Origin: Hypsibius dujardini
Lineage: Eukaryota; Tardigrada; Eutardigrada; Parachela; Hypsibiidae
Reading direction: 5' to 3'
Assembly: GCA_001579985.1 (NCBI GenBank)
Contig: LRSR01001079.1
Span: forward strand, 1-54,483
DNA length: 54,483 nucleotides
Positions 26,601-37,230 of this stretch are shown here, in pieces; the stretch's first letter is position 1, and every line of letters starts with the position of its first letter. The notes beneath the pieces are model-generated. The model did not search any database, was not told where the DNA came from, and saw only the letters and a program-made list of their open reading frames with translations. The position numbers were made by a program, and so were the translations under genes.

Positions 26601-27096
26601 GGAGGGGCAAAGGACTGCTGTTCCAGCCGTAGTGGACGGTAATAAGACGACATATAATTTAAACCATTGAACAAGCTCGACCTCCCTCCAGCTCCAACTC
26701 GACGCGCGAAAATCACTTCAATATTGAGGCCTGTAAAAATTGGACGACAATATAAACAATTCTGCTCGCGATCGAAATTTATAATGTTTCTCGTTCTCAA
26801 ATTATTCCAACCCCCACGCCTTCTTGTGCCTGATTCGTTATTTCAAATGTAATTAGATTTTTTTACAAAGAGGAGGGAATAAAATTTGGAATGCGTTTCG
26901 GCGGTCAGCAAAAATTTGCAAATAATTTGTTCTCGATTAGTAACCTCTTGAATAGCAACCTCTTTTCGGAGCACAATTTTGGGTTAAATAAATGCTCGAG
27001 AAAGTAGCAGAATACGTATTCCACTTGACGAGAACATGATTAGAAGGTCGTACCTGAGAGAGCTGCAACTAGCGTGATGACCACTAGGGGTATCAT
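19562..27096 (-). CDS. CTLR1: eight-CTLD type I membrane receptor
   Basis: A predicted cell-surface pattern-recognition or endocytic lectin receptor. Fourteen coding exons in consistent phase give 1323 residues: 27096-27054, 26521-26146, 25604-25468, 25375-25089, 24997-24898, 24709-24269, 24174-23806, 23690-23526, 23340-22849, 22024-21726, 21478-21379, 21263-20835, 20693-20343 and 19944-19562. Order: signal peptide MIPLVVITLVAALS, CTLDs A1-B1-C1-D1-A2-B2-C2-D2, transmembrane helix (SIAGIVSAVLLLVFVTAIAA), RRRR stop-transfer and a tail ending DEESFTL. CTLD hallmarks recur: WxxAxxxC, WIGL or WLGG, and paired C-terminal Cys. It resembles mannose-receptor-family proteins in CTLD number but lacks the ricin-type and fibronectin II domains. 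Compared with CTLR2 it lacks the 90-nt second exon. The D1 intron uses a GC donor. No stop or frameshift was found. Confidence 0.93.
20745..20763. repeat. TCTG microsatellite, CTLR1 C2-D2 intron
   Basis: A short TCTG run on the plus strand in the C2-D2 intron, the position where CTLR2 and CTLR3 have long runs. Confidence 0.8.
20835..21263 (-). CDS. CTLR1 CTLD C2 (single exon)
   Basis: A type-C domain with NGVCFGIFP, PYENAFVRVLLNKA, AWLGGVD, GCFPKINNIVNFYTSNQEGN and RDGKWNSRPC. No EPN/QPD or WND motif. Confidence 0.9.
21379..22024 (-). CDS. CTLR1 CTLD B2 (two exons)
   Basis: Exons 22024-21726 and 21478-21379. GSSCYWFSPANERKNW, RWTGLHEE and NWNYREPSDTSANT, then QDCVIIYGD, RWNDQPC (full WND) and GYICKMQK. 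The second exon is 100 nt, as in every B domain here. Confidence 0.9.
22849..23340 (-). CDS. CTLR1 CTLD A2 (single exon)
   Basis: A 492-nt exon. SCGFSKTGDWFYDAKTDSCF, AELTCNSMDAHLATIERDN and NFWIGLRL are present. The Ca/sugar site is YNEPNNEATEAC (EPN) followed by KWRDFRC. The linker SWGCPAACKDCVRFGK carries three Cys. Confidence 0.92.
23388..23462. repeat. TCTG microsatellite, CTLR1 D1-A2 intron
   Basis: Interrupted TCTG/TTTG run on the plus strand between the D1 and A2 exons. Confidence 0.85.
23526..24174 (-). CDS. CTLR1 CTLD D1 (two exons, QPD, GC donor)
   Basis: Exons 24174-23806 and 23690-23526. Type-D features are ECDKAEP, ECGDFCYRI, ACANMGASLATVRNEKDQ and VWIGLYYEP. The first exon ends at NWKPG with a GC donor (CCAG|gcaagt). 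The second exon opens with GQPD (galactose-type) and contains LWNNRPC. Confidence 0.9.
24269..24709 (-). CDS. CTLR1 CTLD C1 (single exon)
   Basis: A type-C domain: NGTCFGILP, IRPASIITPMENAFVHVL, TAWLGGKE, KWDNGCF and CIVMDHDGKW. It lacks both EPN/QPD and WND, so calcium-dependent sugar binding is not expected. It carries NNNST and NDT N-glycosylation sequons. Confidence 0.9.
24798..24850. repeat. TCTG microsatellite, CTLR1 B1-C1 intron
   Basis: Interrupted TCTG run on the plus strand in the B1-C1 intron, the same position as the run at 44405-44480 in CTLR2. Confidence 0.85.
24898..25375 (-). CDS. CTLR1 CTLD B1 (two exons)
   Basis: Exons 25375-25089 and 24997-24898 (287 and 100 nt, phase-0 split). 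Type-B features are GSFCYWFSPPNELKNW, HRWTGLRED and NWHYGEPRREG. The second exon starts before QCVWMYGD and holds LWDDAVC (WDD in place of WND) and GYICKMQK. Confidence 0.9.
25468..26521 (-). CDS. CTLR1 CTLD A1 (two exons)
   Basis: Exons 26521-26146 and 25604-25468. Starts TCGFGNDGAWYYDSSTDTCF and has WPEAERRC, WIGLRLS and THSWVDGN. The Ca/sugar site reads ENEPNPQG (EPN, mannose-type), with FRD where WND is usual. The second exon gives the last Cys (LRFVCRK) and a linker with HWGCP. Confidence 0.9.
27054..27096 (-). CDS. CTLR1 signal-peptide exon
   Basis: A 43-nt coding exon ending in phase 1 encodes MIPLVVITLVAALS, an uncharged hydrophobic N-terminus typical of a signal peptide. CTLR2's first exon has exactly the same coding length and phase. 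A TTTAAAA box lies about 25 bp upstream of the ATG, but whether it works as a core promoter is unclear. Confidence 0.85.
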
Positions 27097-27689
27097 TTTC
27101 CATATGGAAGGGAATGCTTTTAAAGCCCGCAACTCTTATTTCCAATTGTGAATACTGTGCTGCATGCAAGTCGGCGGCAGTACGTGAATGAAATGGTATA
27201 GTGTGGTGCTGAAATTAAACCGCCCGTGAAGTGAGATCCGCGTAGAAAGTCAACAAATACTAGTAATCGACATATCTAACGAACAAAGTTCGTCGCGCGA
27301 TCCACCGCGCAGCGAGCGCGAGATTGCCATCTGCATCGTCCACCTTCGCTAATAAAAAGGAGAGCCGATGTTTTTTGCATAACTAAGCACTGCGCTAGAT
27401 AACTGTGACGGTCCGCTGCAGTCCCACCACAGATTTTAACAATGTTTATTGAAATGAATAAATATATCCGATCCAAGAACGGAATGATTCTATCAAAATG
27501 GTACTCCTGTATTTTCAGTATTGTACAATTCCGCCGCGCATTGCTGCTTGATTGAACAAGTAAATTTTGACTTTGTCGTTCATTATATTTGTAATTGCCA
27601 TTGGTGGTTTGGTGTTTCTTCGTTTCTTTTTTGGCTTGTCCCAGACATAATGCTCTAGTCCGTTTAGCGTTGCATTGCAAATATGTGTT
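27097..27689. other. CTLR1 5' flank
   Basis: The putative promoter region of CTLR1. No gene is recognised, and the 134-codon minus-strand frame at 27276-27680 has no family features. Confidence 0.35.
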
Positions 27690-27845
27690 GAATAGCTAAC
27701 GATTAAATAACGCACTGGTCGAATTGTGTGTGCAGTTTTGAAAACAATTGCATTGTGCCCCTTTGTTCACCCCGGGACCCTACTATCAGGCATTCTGGCT
27801 CCGACTTGTGGGGACCCAAAACGAGCTTCTGTCGCTGGTGGTATT
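27690..27845 (-). repeat. Dispersed repeat F1, end fragment
   Basis: Read on the minus strand it shows CCCCACAAGTCGGA, a GTAGGG block and CAAAGGGGCACAATGCA, then TTTTCAAAACTG, matching the ends of the F1 copies near 45900 and 49040. A 119-codon frame across it is therefore probably not a gene. Confidence 0.55.
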
Positions 27846-28595
27846 CAGTGGAGAAGGTCTAGCGCCCTTGAAGATTTACTAGGAAATCAAGCACTTGAAG
27901 AAGCTGCACGTCTGAGAAGGTGGTTGTTGTTGGCCGCTACTTTCAACCATCCCTCACAGACGAAAAAGCGGAAACTTTCAGTTCACGCCCGGCGGCGCGG
28001 TGCAGTGCGAAAGTTTTCCGCCGATTGCGATAAAGATTTAATCATCATACATCCCTTGACTATAAATTCTAAGAGAGATCAGTAAAACTACGTATTAAAA
28101 CAGTGTAAATTTTCATATTCTTGTAAGAATATGGCATAATATCCCGAAAAAAATAAGGACAAAGTGTATTACAAAAATTAAAAAAACTTTGCATACAAGC
28201 GGCGCGGAATGACGCAGAAATAATCCTACGCGGTGCGATGACGACGCGGAAAAAATACCCATTTTCTACGCGGAAGGTCCGCGTCCGCGCCGCTTCGGAT
28301 TTCCCTCTCTAACAAGCATACTCCGCCAGCCCATTGTCATTCCTACACGTTCACTCATAGGCTTCACATAGAGTGGGTGCGTGGGTGTGGGTGTGTATGT
28401 GGGCTGACGAAGTAATCTCGCCACCGCTGTACGTCTAGACTAATCCTATTCACATGCCGACTATACTGGTCATCATGGTGTCACTAGTTTATTCTCTTGC
28501 AGTGCGTCCTTCTGAAGCGCTGCGGGGGTTCGCACTGTCACGCGTCGTCGTCAGCCATTGGCCAACCTAGCCAACGATCCAGTTTAATTGCAGCC
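27846..28595. other. Intergenic with a GC-rich imperfect palindrome
   Basis: A segment near 28199-28307 starts GCGGCGCGGA and ends TCCGCGTCCGCGCCGC, giving an imperfect inverted repeat of CGCGG-rich words. A GTGGGTGTG-rich stretch follows near 28375-28400. No gene is seen. Confidence 0.4.
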
Positions 28596-29153
28596 CTACG
28601 GATAACTCTTGACTGGTTCCGGCCTGGATACGGCCTGTTTTGACTATGTTAAAACAGGCTGGAATCCAGTCAAAATAGCTGAATGAAGAGACTGGATTGT
28701 AAGGTTGTAAGCCGTTGGATCCAGCCATCTTCCACACAGCAAGAACAACAAAACAGGAACACGAATCCTCTGATGTCTCATAATACTAGTGCGCACATAA
28801 TTCAATAACAGACTAATTGATTGCAATTAATGTAAAATGAAATGATACTGATGAATGTTTAAGACAACAAAAACAGCAGATTAGTATTTTAACGCGAGGC
28901 GAAGCAAGACAAGTCTGAACTGAACTCCAAGTCGCAAACCAAGCCACGCGGTCTGCACACGGATCAGTGGAAACTTTCAAGAGAGGTGTCTTGCACGGGG
29001 CGGAAACTTTCGAAAGTATAGCCTGTATTCTAGGCTACATTACGACGAAAAGACAGGCTGGGCGCATCCAGCTTAGAAACAAGCGGATTGCAGCTCTTTT
29101 ACAGGCTTATTGCAGTGTTCAGCCTGGAATGTAGTCTGAGAGTTATCCGTAGG
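28596..29153. mobile_element. Terminal-inverted-repeat element, about 560 bp
   Basis: The ends CCCTACGGATAACTCT (28596-28611) and AGAGTTATCCGTAGGG (29138-29153) are exact inverse complements. Looser inverse matches continue inside (GGCCTGGA and AGCCTGGAAT). No transposase frame is present, and I see no clear target-site duplication. A non-autonomous DNA transposon is the simplest reading. Confidence 0.6.
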
Positions 29154-30532
29154 GAGGTCTTACGACGCTATGATCTAGGAAAATTTACAGACACATTCTG
29201 TAGCTCACGTAACGAGCGCTCAATGTAGCTTTATGTTTCACTTCTTTTACCGATTGAGCTGAGTAAAGAAGAACGAACGATGTAATGGACGTTTCAAGTT
29301 TCGCGCTCGTGACTTTTACAGCTTATCATTTACTTTAATCAGCCTGATTTTACCTCTATTAAGCATTACCATTAAGAAATTCGGCGTGGAGGTTTCATCC
29401 AGCTCTTGACGTCAAATGAAATACTAGAATGCAATGTTGTTAACAGTCATGATGATATCTCCAGCACCAGATTACAAGGGAAAGGATGGGAACTCAACGG
29501 TCTAACTCATCTGGACAGACGGAGGAACCCATATCCCACTAAAGTAAAGTACTAAAGTTTCCCCTTCTTGGCTGGAGCCAAAAAGATCAAATATATCGAA
29601 TCAATACGATCATTGCCTCGGACATAGCTTAGAAACCTTAACGGTACATTTCCTGGAAGTTAACACTAAGCAAAGTCCTAATCTTGAAGGAAGTAATCGA
29701 ACATATAGTTCGAACATGTTGACTGCCTGACTGACGACTTTATGAGGATCATGCCTCTGTTAAACCAGGATGGGCCTTACAATCCGACTCTAGCAGGCTG
29801 ATGCCAATGAATTGATCATCTCCATAATTAGACTCTAAATCTTGTCACAGAGGTAGTATTGCAGACCACCTGACGTGTCGCGCCCTTTAAATGGCTGGAC
29901 AGCAAGACGAGATATGTACGATTGCAGACATTTGATTGTATTCAAGATGTCTAGACTAAAAGCCTGGCACAGTTAGAGAAGAACTATACGTGTGCCTGTC
30001 TGTCCATCACTCTTCTAGTTGTTTCTCCATCCATTCATCGATTAAATGTATCGTTAGCATAAAACGGAAAAATTCCCAATCAGCCAAAGAGGTGTAACTG
30101 CAAACAGCAAACACTCCAAAGCAAGCAGAATGTCGCGACAAACAGTTTCTTCCGTCAGACTCAGATGATTCGGCCCACGGCACCGACCGATTCGACGTAT
30201 CGGTCAAAAATCCACACACTTACTGAATTAATCTGATTGAGACGAGACGAGCAAAGATGAAATATTGGATTACATAACGGGCATTTAAGTCTCATTCTCC
30301 TCAATGACCTTTCCCGAAGGCGATGATGTTCCACTGAAGGCCGGTATAGATAATGCACTGACCTGAACATCCTCCAAGCTTCAGGGCCAATAAAAGTCTC
30401 GTAACAAAACCTTTTGCTGGTATGACCGGATATAAACAGTTAAACATCTCTCCACTTTGAGACAGTCTGCTTATTCTAATAGAACCCTTCCTCATAACAA
30501 ATTCACCCAAGGGTTGTTCTTCGTTCGTCAGA
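29154..30532. other. Intergenic, upstream of the second GPCR
   Basis: No gene or repeat is recognised. Short frames here lack family features. The sequence just before the GPCR ATG (TTCGTTCGTCAG) looks like a splice acceptor. Confidence 0.35.
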
Positions 30533-33148
30533 ATGAACATTTCCAACATCACCACCCATTCTGCATACCTCCCACCGTTTCCTGTTCTGTCTCACGCAAA
30601 GCAAACGGAACTCACTGCCTGGATTGGCACCTCGTTGACCATCAGTTCCCTCGGTGTATTTAACAATCTCCTGATCCTTCGAGTGATGTGGCTGGAAAAG
30701 CACTCCAAGTCCGGGCTCAACCTGCTGCTTCTACACTTTACAGCTGTCAACGTGCTGGTGTGTCTGGCCTCTTTTTTGGTGCCATTTTCGTTCGTTCTGG
30801 TGCGACGCAACGGATGGCCCATTACCGGCGCTCCCTGCCAGTACATTCATACTATTGCGACGATCAACGTTTTTGTCATCAACTGGTCAGACGCCGGCCT
30901 GGCTGCGAACCGCGTTGTAGCGCTTTACCGGGTTCGTAAATAGTTTTAGAAGCGTTCCACGCCATCCATTCTTGACCGACAAAAGGGGAAAAAAGTTAGC
31001 TGCCTTCACTTAAAATGTTGATTGCTCCTGGGTCGGACTGAAATTTCAGAGGTCGATTGCTTTGAGCTTTTAGAGTGATTTTTGTATTACGGCTAAACTT
31101 AATAACGAACGTGTAGTTTATTTCAAAATTTAACTGTAGTCTGCATAGTATGTTTTTTTTGCTAATCTACAGAACAGAAGTGTCGATAGAATTTGATTGA
31201 CTGTGTCTTTTCTGAAATGTACTGAGATGTCTTCAAGTTAATCCGTTAATGCCCGATGTCAGATCAGACACAATTTTAGAGCCAGTAGTATTTTTTCCTT
31301 TCATGATTCTGTTCAATTAAAACAATAAAATCACATTTTTTGAATAATCTTGAAAGTTCGTGTTTTTTGGGCTGACTACTGTCTACTGTCGAGCTAGAAA
31401 CAATAATTCATGAAAACTGTTTCTTGCACTTGTCGCGCCATACTTGGTTAAACATCAATTTGGCAATTTCTGTCGGACATTAGTCAAGTACCAAATGATC
31501 AAACCATAATCTTTTAACTTTCAAACAAAACACCAGCCTTGAAAATCAGTCGAGTTTAGCGAAGTCGCTCAAACCATCTCTGAGTGAAAAGTTCGGAGGT
31601 TACCATGTCATTTGAGGATATTGGACGTTAACGGGTTAAGTAAATTCTGAGCAACACTAAAAATATTCACGCCGTTAATAAATTTCGCGGAGTCCTTTAT
31701 CTCGTTATATGTTTGTTGCTATTATAAATGTCCTAGTGCAGTTGTTTTATCTATTCAAATATACTGCGTCTGCATCATATGTTCAAAAGGGTTTGGTCAT
31801 TAAGAATATATTTTGTTGGAGATTAAAGTTGGCAAACTGGCATTAAGTATATCTGGTAGGTCAATATTTCATTGTGCCATTTCGGGTATGCACACTTCAT
31901 GTTTTGCAATATGTGTTTTGCCCACTTATTGTAATGCAAGAGTGGGTCGGATAGATAAGACATTTCGTTGATACTGGTGGACACACATTCACGTTAACTG
32001 TGAAATTGAGACAGGCCAGCATTTGCACTGGCATAGCGTTTAATAAATTTCCCTAAAATGATTAACGAATCCGGTACTTTAGCCTCACTGCTACAAAGCG
32101 TGGACACGAAAGCCTGTCATTGTGGCCGCCATCGCAAGCAGCTGGCTCATCAGCATGGCAGTGACGATTCCGTTCGCTGCTGCAGCCGGCGGTCTGGGTA
32201 TCGGCTTGTCTTCTCTCGGACTGTGTTTCTATATCATGTCCTCCTCCCGGCTGGGCCTGTATCTAATTGCTATGGGCTCATACGTTCCTTATGCCATTTC
32301 GGGGACCTGTGCTCTGTTAATTTTGCTCAAGTTTTGTAGTGGCGCGAGGCGCGGTAATGCCGTCTCTGGCATTGGGGAGGCAAATCGACGTAGAACGGAA
32401 ACACGTCGTCTCAATGTCGCCAAAATGCTGCTGTTGACTTTACTCTGGAGCGGCGTTTGCGTCGGGCCCGGATATCTCACCGCCACTGTGTTCCCCGGTC
32501 TATATGCTTCAAATCCGGTATCCGTTCTGTGGACCAGGACATCCTTTGCGTGCCAGTTTGCCTTCACGCCGGTATGTACCAGAAAAACATGTCGAAAAGC
32601 TTGCTGCTGATCTAAGTTTTAACCTACTTTCTATGCTCTGCTTCAAGTTTTTCATGTTCTGTTTGTTATATTTTATGTTCTGTTGTAGTCCTGATTAAAA
32701 TGAAACATACTCTTTTTTGCATGCATGCAAAAGTAAACGGACAAAGAAATTGTGTAACTTGGTACTAAAATGTTTCACGACTAAATACTATGTTGAAGAA
32801 ATGTCTCCATACTGAAAGACAGAAGAAGGCTTAGAACCAAAATGTTTCATACCTTTGTCTAGATGAGCTTATTAGTCGAATAGAACAGGACATCAAGAAA
32901 GGCAATAATGTCAGCATAAATTATGTCTTTCAAAGTGGGAGATTCTGCATGTTGGATTGATGAATTGTTGAATACAAATCTAATGCAAACAACGGAAACG
33001 TTTTCTTTTTTCATGACAGTGGGTGTTGCTTCTGTCCAATCGGGAATACCAAAAGCGCCTGAAGTCCATCATCTGGAACCGCCCAGTTCTGCAACCAGCA
33101 GACTCCAGTTTGAGAAGCGGAAGAGTTGCTCCCAACACCACGGACTGA
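30533..33148 (+). CDS. Class A (rhodopsin-like) GPCR, second
   Basis: A seven-helix plasma-membrane receptor, ligand unknown. Three exons, 30533-30935, 32099-32571 and 33020-33148, join in phase (GTTC|gtaaat, ACAAAG|CG, GACAG|TGG) to encode 334 residues. The N-terminus starts MNISNITTHSAYLPP with N-glycosylation sequons (NIS, NIT). TM1 has FNNLLIL. A Cys lies exactly 25 residues before the TM3 Arg, and that Arg sits in NRV in place of DRY (LAANRVVALYRV). TM4 has the conserved Trp (ASSWLISMAVTIP), TM5 a Pro (SYVPYAISG) and TM6 a Pro (GVCVGPGYL). TM7 reads FAFTPWVLLLSN in place of NPxxY, followed by the basic helix 8 REYQKRLKSI. It lies between CTLR1 and CTLR2 on the opposite strand. No disruption is seen. 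Confidence 0.9.
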
Positions 33149-33460
33149 GCAGTAATCCATGGCTAGCCCATCCTACGAAGTAATCCAGATCGTGAGCGTG
33201 GAGATCTCAAGGCTATAACCGCTGCTTTAGGCCTATTTATTATTCATTTTTATTATTAATAATTTCCCTAAGCATTGCACGTAATATTAAAATAATTACT
33301 GTATCATGTGCACAAAATATCACTTGCTGTCGCTGCTGATGTATATTCATCGGAATGCTTTCATGTTATTTGTTTGTCTGGCCGGAATCCAAAAATCAGT
33401 GGAGATCTAAAAGACCGATGTGATCGGGTTGTCAGCCATCCAATGCCGTGGGCTTCGTCC
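33149..33460. other. 3' flank of the second GPCR
   Basis: AT-rich downstream region with no gene recognised. Confidence 0.4.
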
Positions 33461-33464
33461 ATTA

Positions 33465-33609
33465 CTTTATTTTCGCGTCAGACAGGGACAGTCATACTGG
33501 AGTGGAATGTGTTCACAGCTGTGTGCACCGTACACACAGCACAAGAGTCGCGTGGCCGATTAAACGTTCCACAGCTCGTACGCTGTCCCTGTCTAACGCG
33601 AAATTACAG
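33465..33609. mobile_element. Short TIR element (MITE-like)
   Basis: 33471-33491 (TTTCGCGTCAGACAGGGACA...) and 33583-33603 are inverted copies with one mismatch in 21. The similarity extends outward through TTACT.TA.TTTCGCG at both ends. Total about 145 bp, non-coding. Confidence 0.65.
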
Positions 33610-33959
33610 TAAAAAATTGAACATTTTTGAGTTCAATTTTCCTTAGACCAAGGTCGAGATGTCTGACTCACTCAGAAGTAGTCTGACCTACTGTGACGCA
33701 AGTCATTTAAACGGTCGTCATATGACACTCCCACCGGCACTTTCGTCAGCCTGAAAAGGGGCCTGTTTGCTCCATATCATACTTCATTCCAACACTAACT
33801 TGTTTTCAAGACACGCAACTGACTTTGCGCGTCTTCTCTCAAAACTAAATGGTGTTTATTTTCATGTATTTTATGCTACTCTGCGTTTCCAGATATAACA
33901 GACGCCATGCTAAAAGCTCGAAGCGTGTTCATAATTTGATATGCAAACTTGCTCATAAT

Positions 33960-34350
33960 GTTGTGGAATGCAGAAGCGCTCTTGATAGGCTGATTGGCAG
34001 AAGCATGATCGTCATTACATCTAACTCGGGAATGTTTCGGGATTTGGTCACCCGATTGAAGTGGTTTTTTTCCACAAATACCTATCCATATATCATGATT
34101 TTACATTGGGGTTTCGGAGTCGCAATCACATCTGTGGTTTCAGAAAAATAATAAGGAGAAAAAATTCCCGCATCACTTTGTCCTATGGTCCGGGGCTTGA
34201 TTGATTGATTTATTAGCAACGTTTTCGAAGTTTCAATTTCCTTTATTCCAACCAGTAAAAACTTCGTTTTTGAAAAACGTTTGGTTCCAAGACTTTTGAT
34301 ATTCCCCCACTCTAAATTTGATTTAAAATATTGTATTATGAATAGTATAA
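33960..34350 (+). repeat. Dispersed repeat F2, single arm
   Basis: Shares TTTACATTGGGGTTTC, GTGGTTTCAGAAAAATAATA and GGGGCTTGATTGATTGATT with the arms of the foldback at 18345-18925, in the same order and spacing. The opposite arm is missing. Confidence 0.6.
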
Positions 34351-34955
34351 ATATGTATAGAATATTGTTGAAGTATTGGCCAATCTTGTCAGCCAGCCAG
34401 CCAGTGATCGGGAGTCACGGCATTCACCATTCCCATTCAGAGTTTGCTGAATTGTCTACGTCTTGGTGGTCTTGGCGTTTCCAGAAATATATTATGCACC
34501 GCATTTCGTCCACTTAACTCGCTCCATGTATCTGAATCAGCCATTTGCCCCTACTTCAACCATTACGCAATCTGGTATAGCTGCCCGCCCCTCTAAAATG
34601 TAGCATGAAACATCACGAAGCAAAGATTTGTAAACGCGAGAATGTTAAGCCCCAACCAGCACCAAATTACCTAGCAAATGAGAGTTCGTTACTGCAACTG
34701 GTCTGAACAACTATTGCATGACCATACGATAGGCCACTAAATGGGTAATAGGTAGGAGGCAAAGGACAATCACTGCACATGACCAATATTTTTACTCACT
34801 AACTGGTCTTGAGGTATGCAACTCTTCAGCTTCCCGGTTTGACGCAGGATATGAACACGGAAAGCTCATTGGGTTTTGTAAAAAGGGATTTCATTTATTG
34901 GCGAGAGTGCGGTCGTCAACGTTTGCCAAGAATCATCAAACTGTAACACAACAGG
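34351..34955. other. Intergenic
   Basis: I see nothing identifiable between the F2 arm and the F3 copy. Short frames have no family features. Confidence 0.35.
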
Positions 34956-35225
34956 TTTGATGAAGGAGTTTGAACAAGAGATTAGCCGGTACTGTCAAGG
35001 AAAATCGATCAGTGAATTTCGGAAATTTGCGGACCGCATTCGATTGCGCAGTAAGGCAGCCGGGCTGTCAAGAATCGAACGATGCGAATAGACCAATGAT
35101 AGAGTTTGGTTTTAACGTGCCCGGCTCAACATTTCTCTTACTCACTGATAACATTTTTTTGATACCCTTTTGACAGACTTTTTTACACAAATTTATTGGC
35201 GGTCGCACTGTTTCTATCACAGCAA
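34956..35225 (+). repeat. Dispersed repeat F3, copy 1
   Basis: Matches 42978-43255 over about 270 bp with scattered differences. Shared words include TTTGATGAAGGAG, TCAGTGAATTTCGGAAATT and TTTTAACG. Both copies look coding-derived (…ISEFRKFA.RI…KAAGL…) but this one meets a stop early. Source gene or element unknown. Confidence 0.65.
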
Positions 35226-37230
35226 TATTAAATAGACCAACGCCCTCTCTCGACGAATGACGGAAAGGACAAAGTTTCGCAGCATGGGGAATCCAAACCC
35301 GTGCCTTTTGCTATACCAATATGAATTGGCACCACCAGACCACTGGACCGTTCAATTCACGTCTTGCCTTTTCCTCCGGAAATGACCACCGCTACATTGG
35401 ACAATGTGGACGTAAGTAGGAGTTCCGGACCCTAGTAAAAGTTTTTATGTGTATGTGTGATCCGATGTTCATCTATACATTGTTACGGACAAAAATGTGT
35501 CCTTGACACATATTATTTGTCGAAAGTGACAAATTTTCTTACGTAGGACAATTTCGGGAGTTCTTTTGTCCTCCATATAATCTGTTCAGACATTATTTTG
35601 TCACTGCCGGACATAATATTGTCTGGCCCGCAAAATCTTTGTCCGACCCGAATTTGCAAAGTTCTGACACAAAGTTCTCAACATAAGACGGATAAAAAAC
35701 TAAAACCGAATCCGTCCCGGGCAAGTTAAACGTACCGCATGCATCCCTTAAACTTTGTGCGACGTTAAAGGCTACCAATTTAGCACCTGTCTATCTGTTT
35801 GTCTGTCTGTTTGTTTATCTGCCAACCTGCCTGTTTGCTTGTTTGCCTGACTAAACTGCTAGCTGTCTGCCTTCTCGGTTGGTCTGTCGGCTGCTGGCCT
35901 GCATGCCTAGCCTGTTTGTTAGAAGTGAAATTGCCTGTATTTTTCTCACCCTCGAGAGCTTTCGTGTCTGGAGCATTTTTTAGTCTTCACTCAACCGAGC
36001 AGCAAGCTGCAACAGAGTAGATATTAAAACTTCAGCTTCAAAATTCAAGCAAATCGCATAATTCCGTGCCCTGTGCAATTACACCATAAAATCTACTCTG
36101 CCACAAAATACAACTGGTGCAATGCATAGATGGCGATGAATCAGATTAACTACCAACATCAAAAGAACTATTGAGCATTTTGCAATTTGTAATGTTCGCG
36201 GTTGCTGTTAGATCGTTCGTTTAGTTTTGATTTTTGACGTAATAATTTGAGTGATTCAAGGTACCAAAAATTGAATGGCCATATTATTTTATATTCTGTT
36301 ATTTCGATTTAAACGGTGTGCGGCTTGCGGCTTGCCGTCAGTGGGTGTAGTCCCTCGTACACATGAAAAAATGAAGTACGATAGGTCATACAAAAATTCA
36401 ATTTTTCACACAAATTATACGCCATTCCGCACAGAATTTGTGAGGTCGTTCACAGGGCGTGTGACCACTCTTTTTATTAGTCTAAATTTGTATGAAGCGA
36501 TATGTGTGAGCTTTCAAAATTTATACGCCTTATTTATTCTTATTCGAAACGCGAGCAGACTGTAAGTTTTTAAAAATAAATGACAGAATAAAAGTCCAGA
36601 ATAAAATGTGATTATTTTAAAACACAGCGAAATATGTGTCCAAAAATAGTACGAAAACAGTTTTAGCATTTTCGAGAAGGATTGCGAAACTTATGCTTTC
36701 ACGTTTCACGTCTGTGGGAAGACTGGAACAATATTCAGGCGCTATTATACCTTGGTTTGTCAAGATTCAGTATACAAAATTTGTAAGACCTGAGTTTATT
36801 CGTGTGGTCTTATAAAATTTCGTTGGTCTTACAAAGTATGTATAAAATACGCATGAGAACTGTACACACGAATAAAAATAAATGCGATCGTACATAATAT
36901 GAACTAGTTATTTTCTTGGTACGGCGTACGTTTTGTGGTGGCCGTACATAATATAGGAGATTTAAGCCGCTGTTTCTACGTACAAATTTAAGGTGAGAAT
37001 TCTTTTAAATATACGGAAAAAAAAAATTCGTGCACCAGATGTGTACTAGGGAGTGTGTATCAAGATAATTATTAAATCAAAGAAAATCCAATGGTTTCCT
37101 TAGAAACAATTTCGATGTCAAAGCGTCCGACAAAATTGTTTACGATAACGAAAATGAAAGCCTGCAAAATGTCCCGCTTTTTGTACGGGAATGGATGACT
37201 ACGGACAATATTTGCCACTCACAGACAGAC
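35226..37230. other. Intergenic, AT-rich with GGACA/TGTCC words
   Basis: No gene is recognised. Words such as GGACAAAAATGTGTCC and TTTGTCCGACCC recur at 35480-35660 and again at 37100-37400, so the interval may be the body of a decayed repeat. A degenerate TCTG/TTTG tract lies at 35787-35880. Confidence 0.35.

Noticed and set aside
27726-28085. 119-codon plus-strand frame
   Set aside because: Its first part is antisense to an F1 repeat end, and the rest has no family features.
28199-28307. CGCGG-rich imperfect palindrome considered as a transposon end or a terminator-like structure
   Set aside because: Arms are short and imperfect, and no partner copy was seen in the window.
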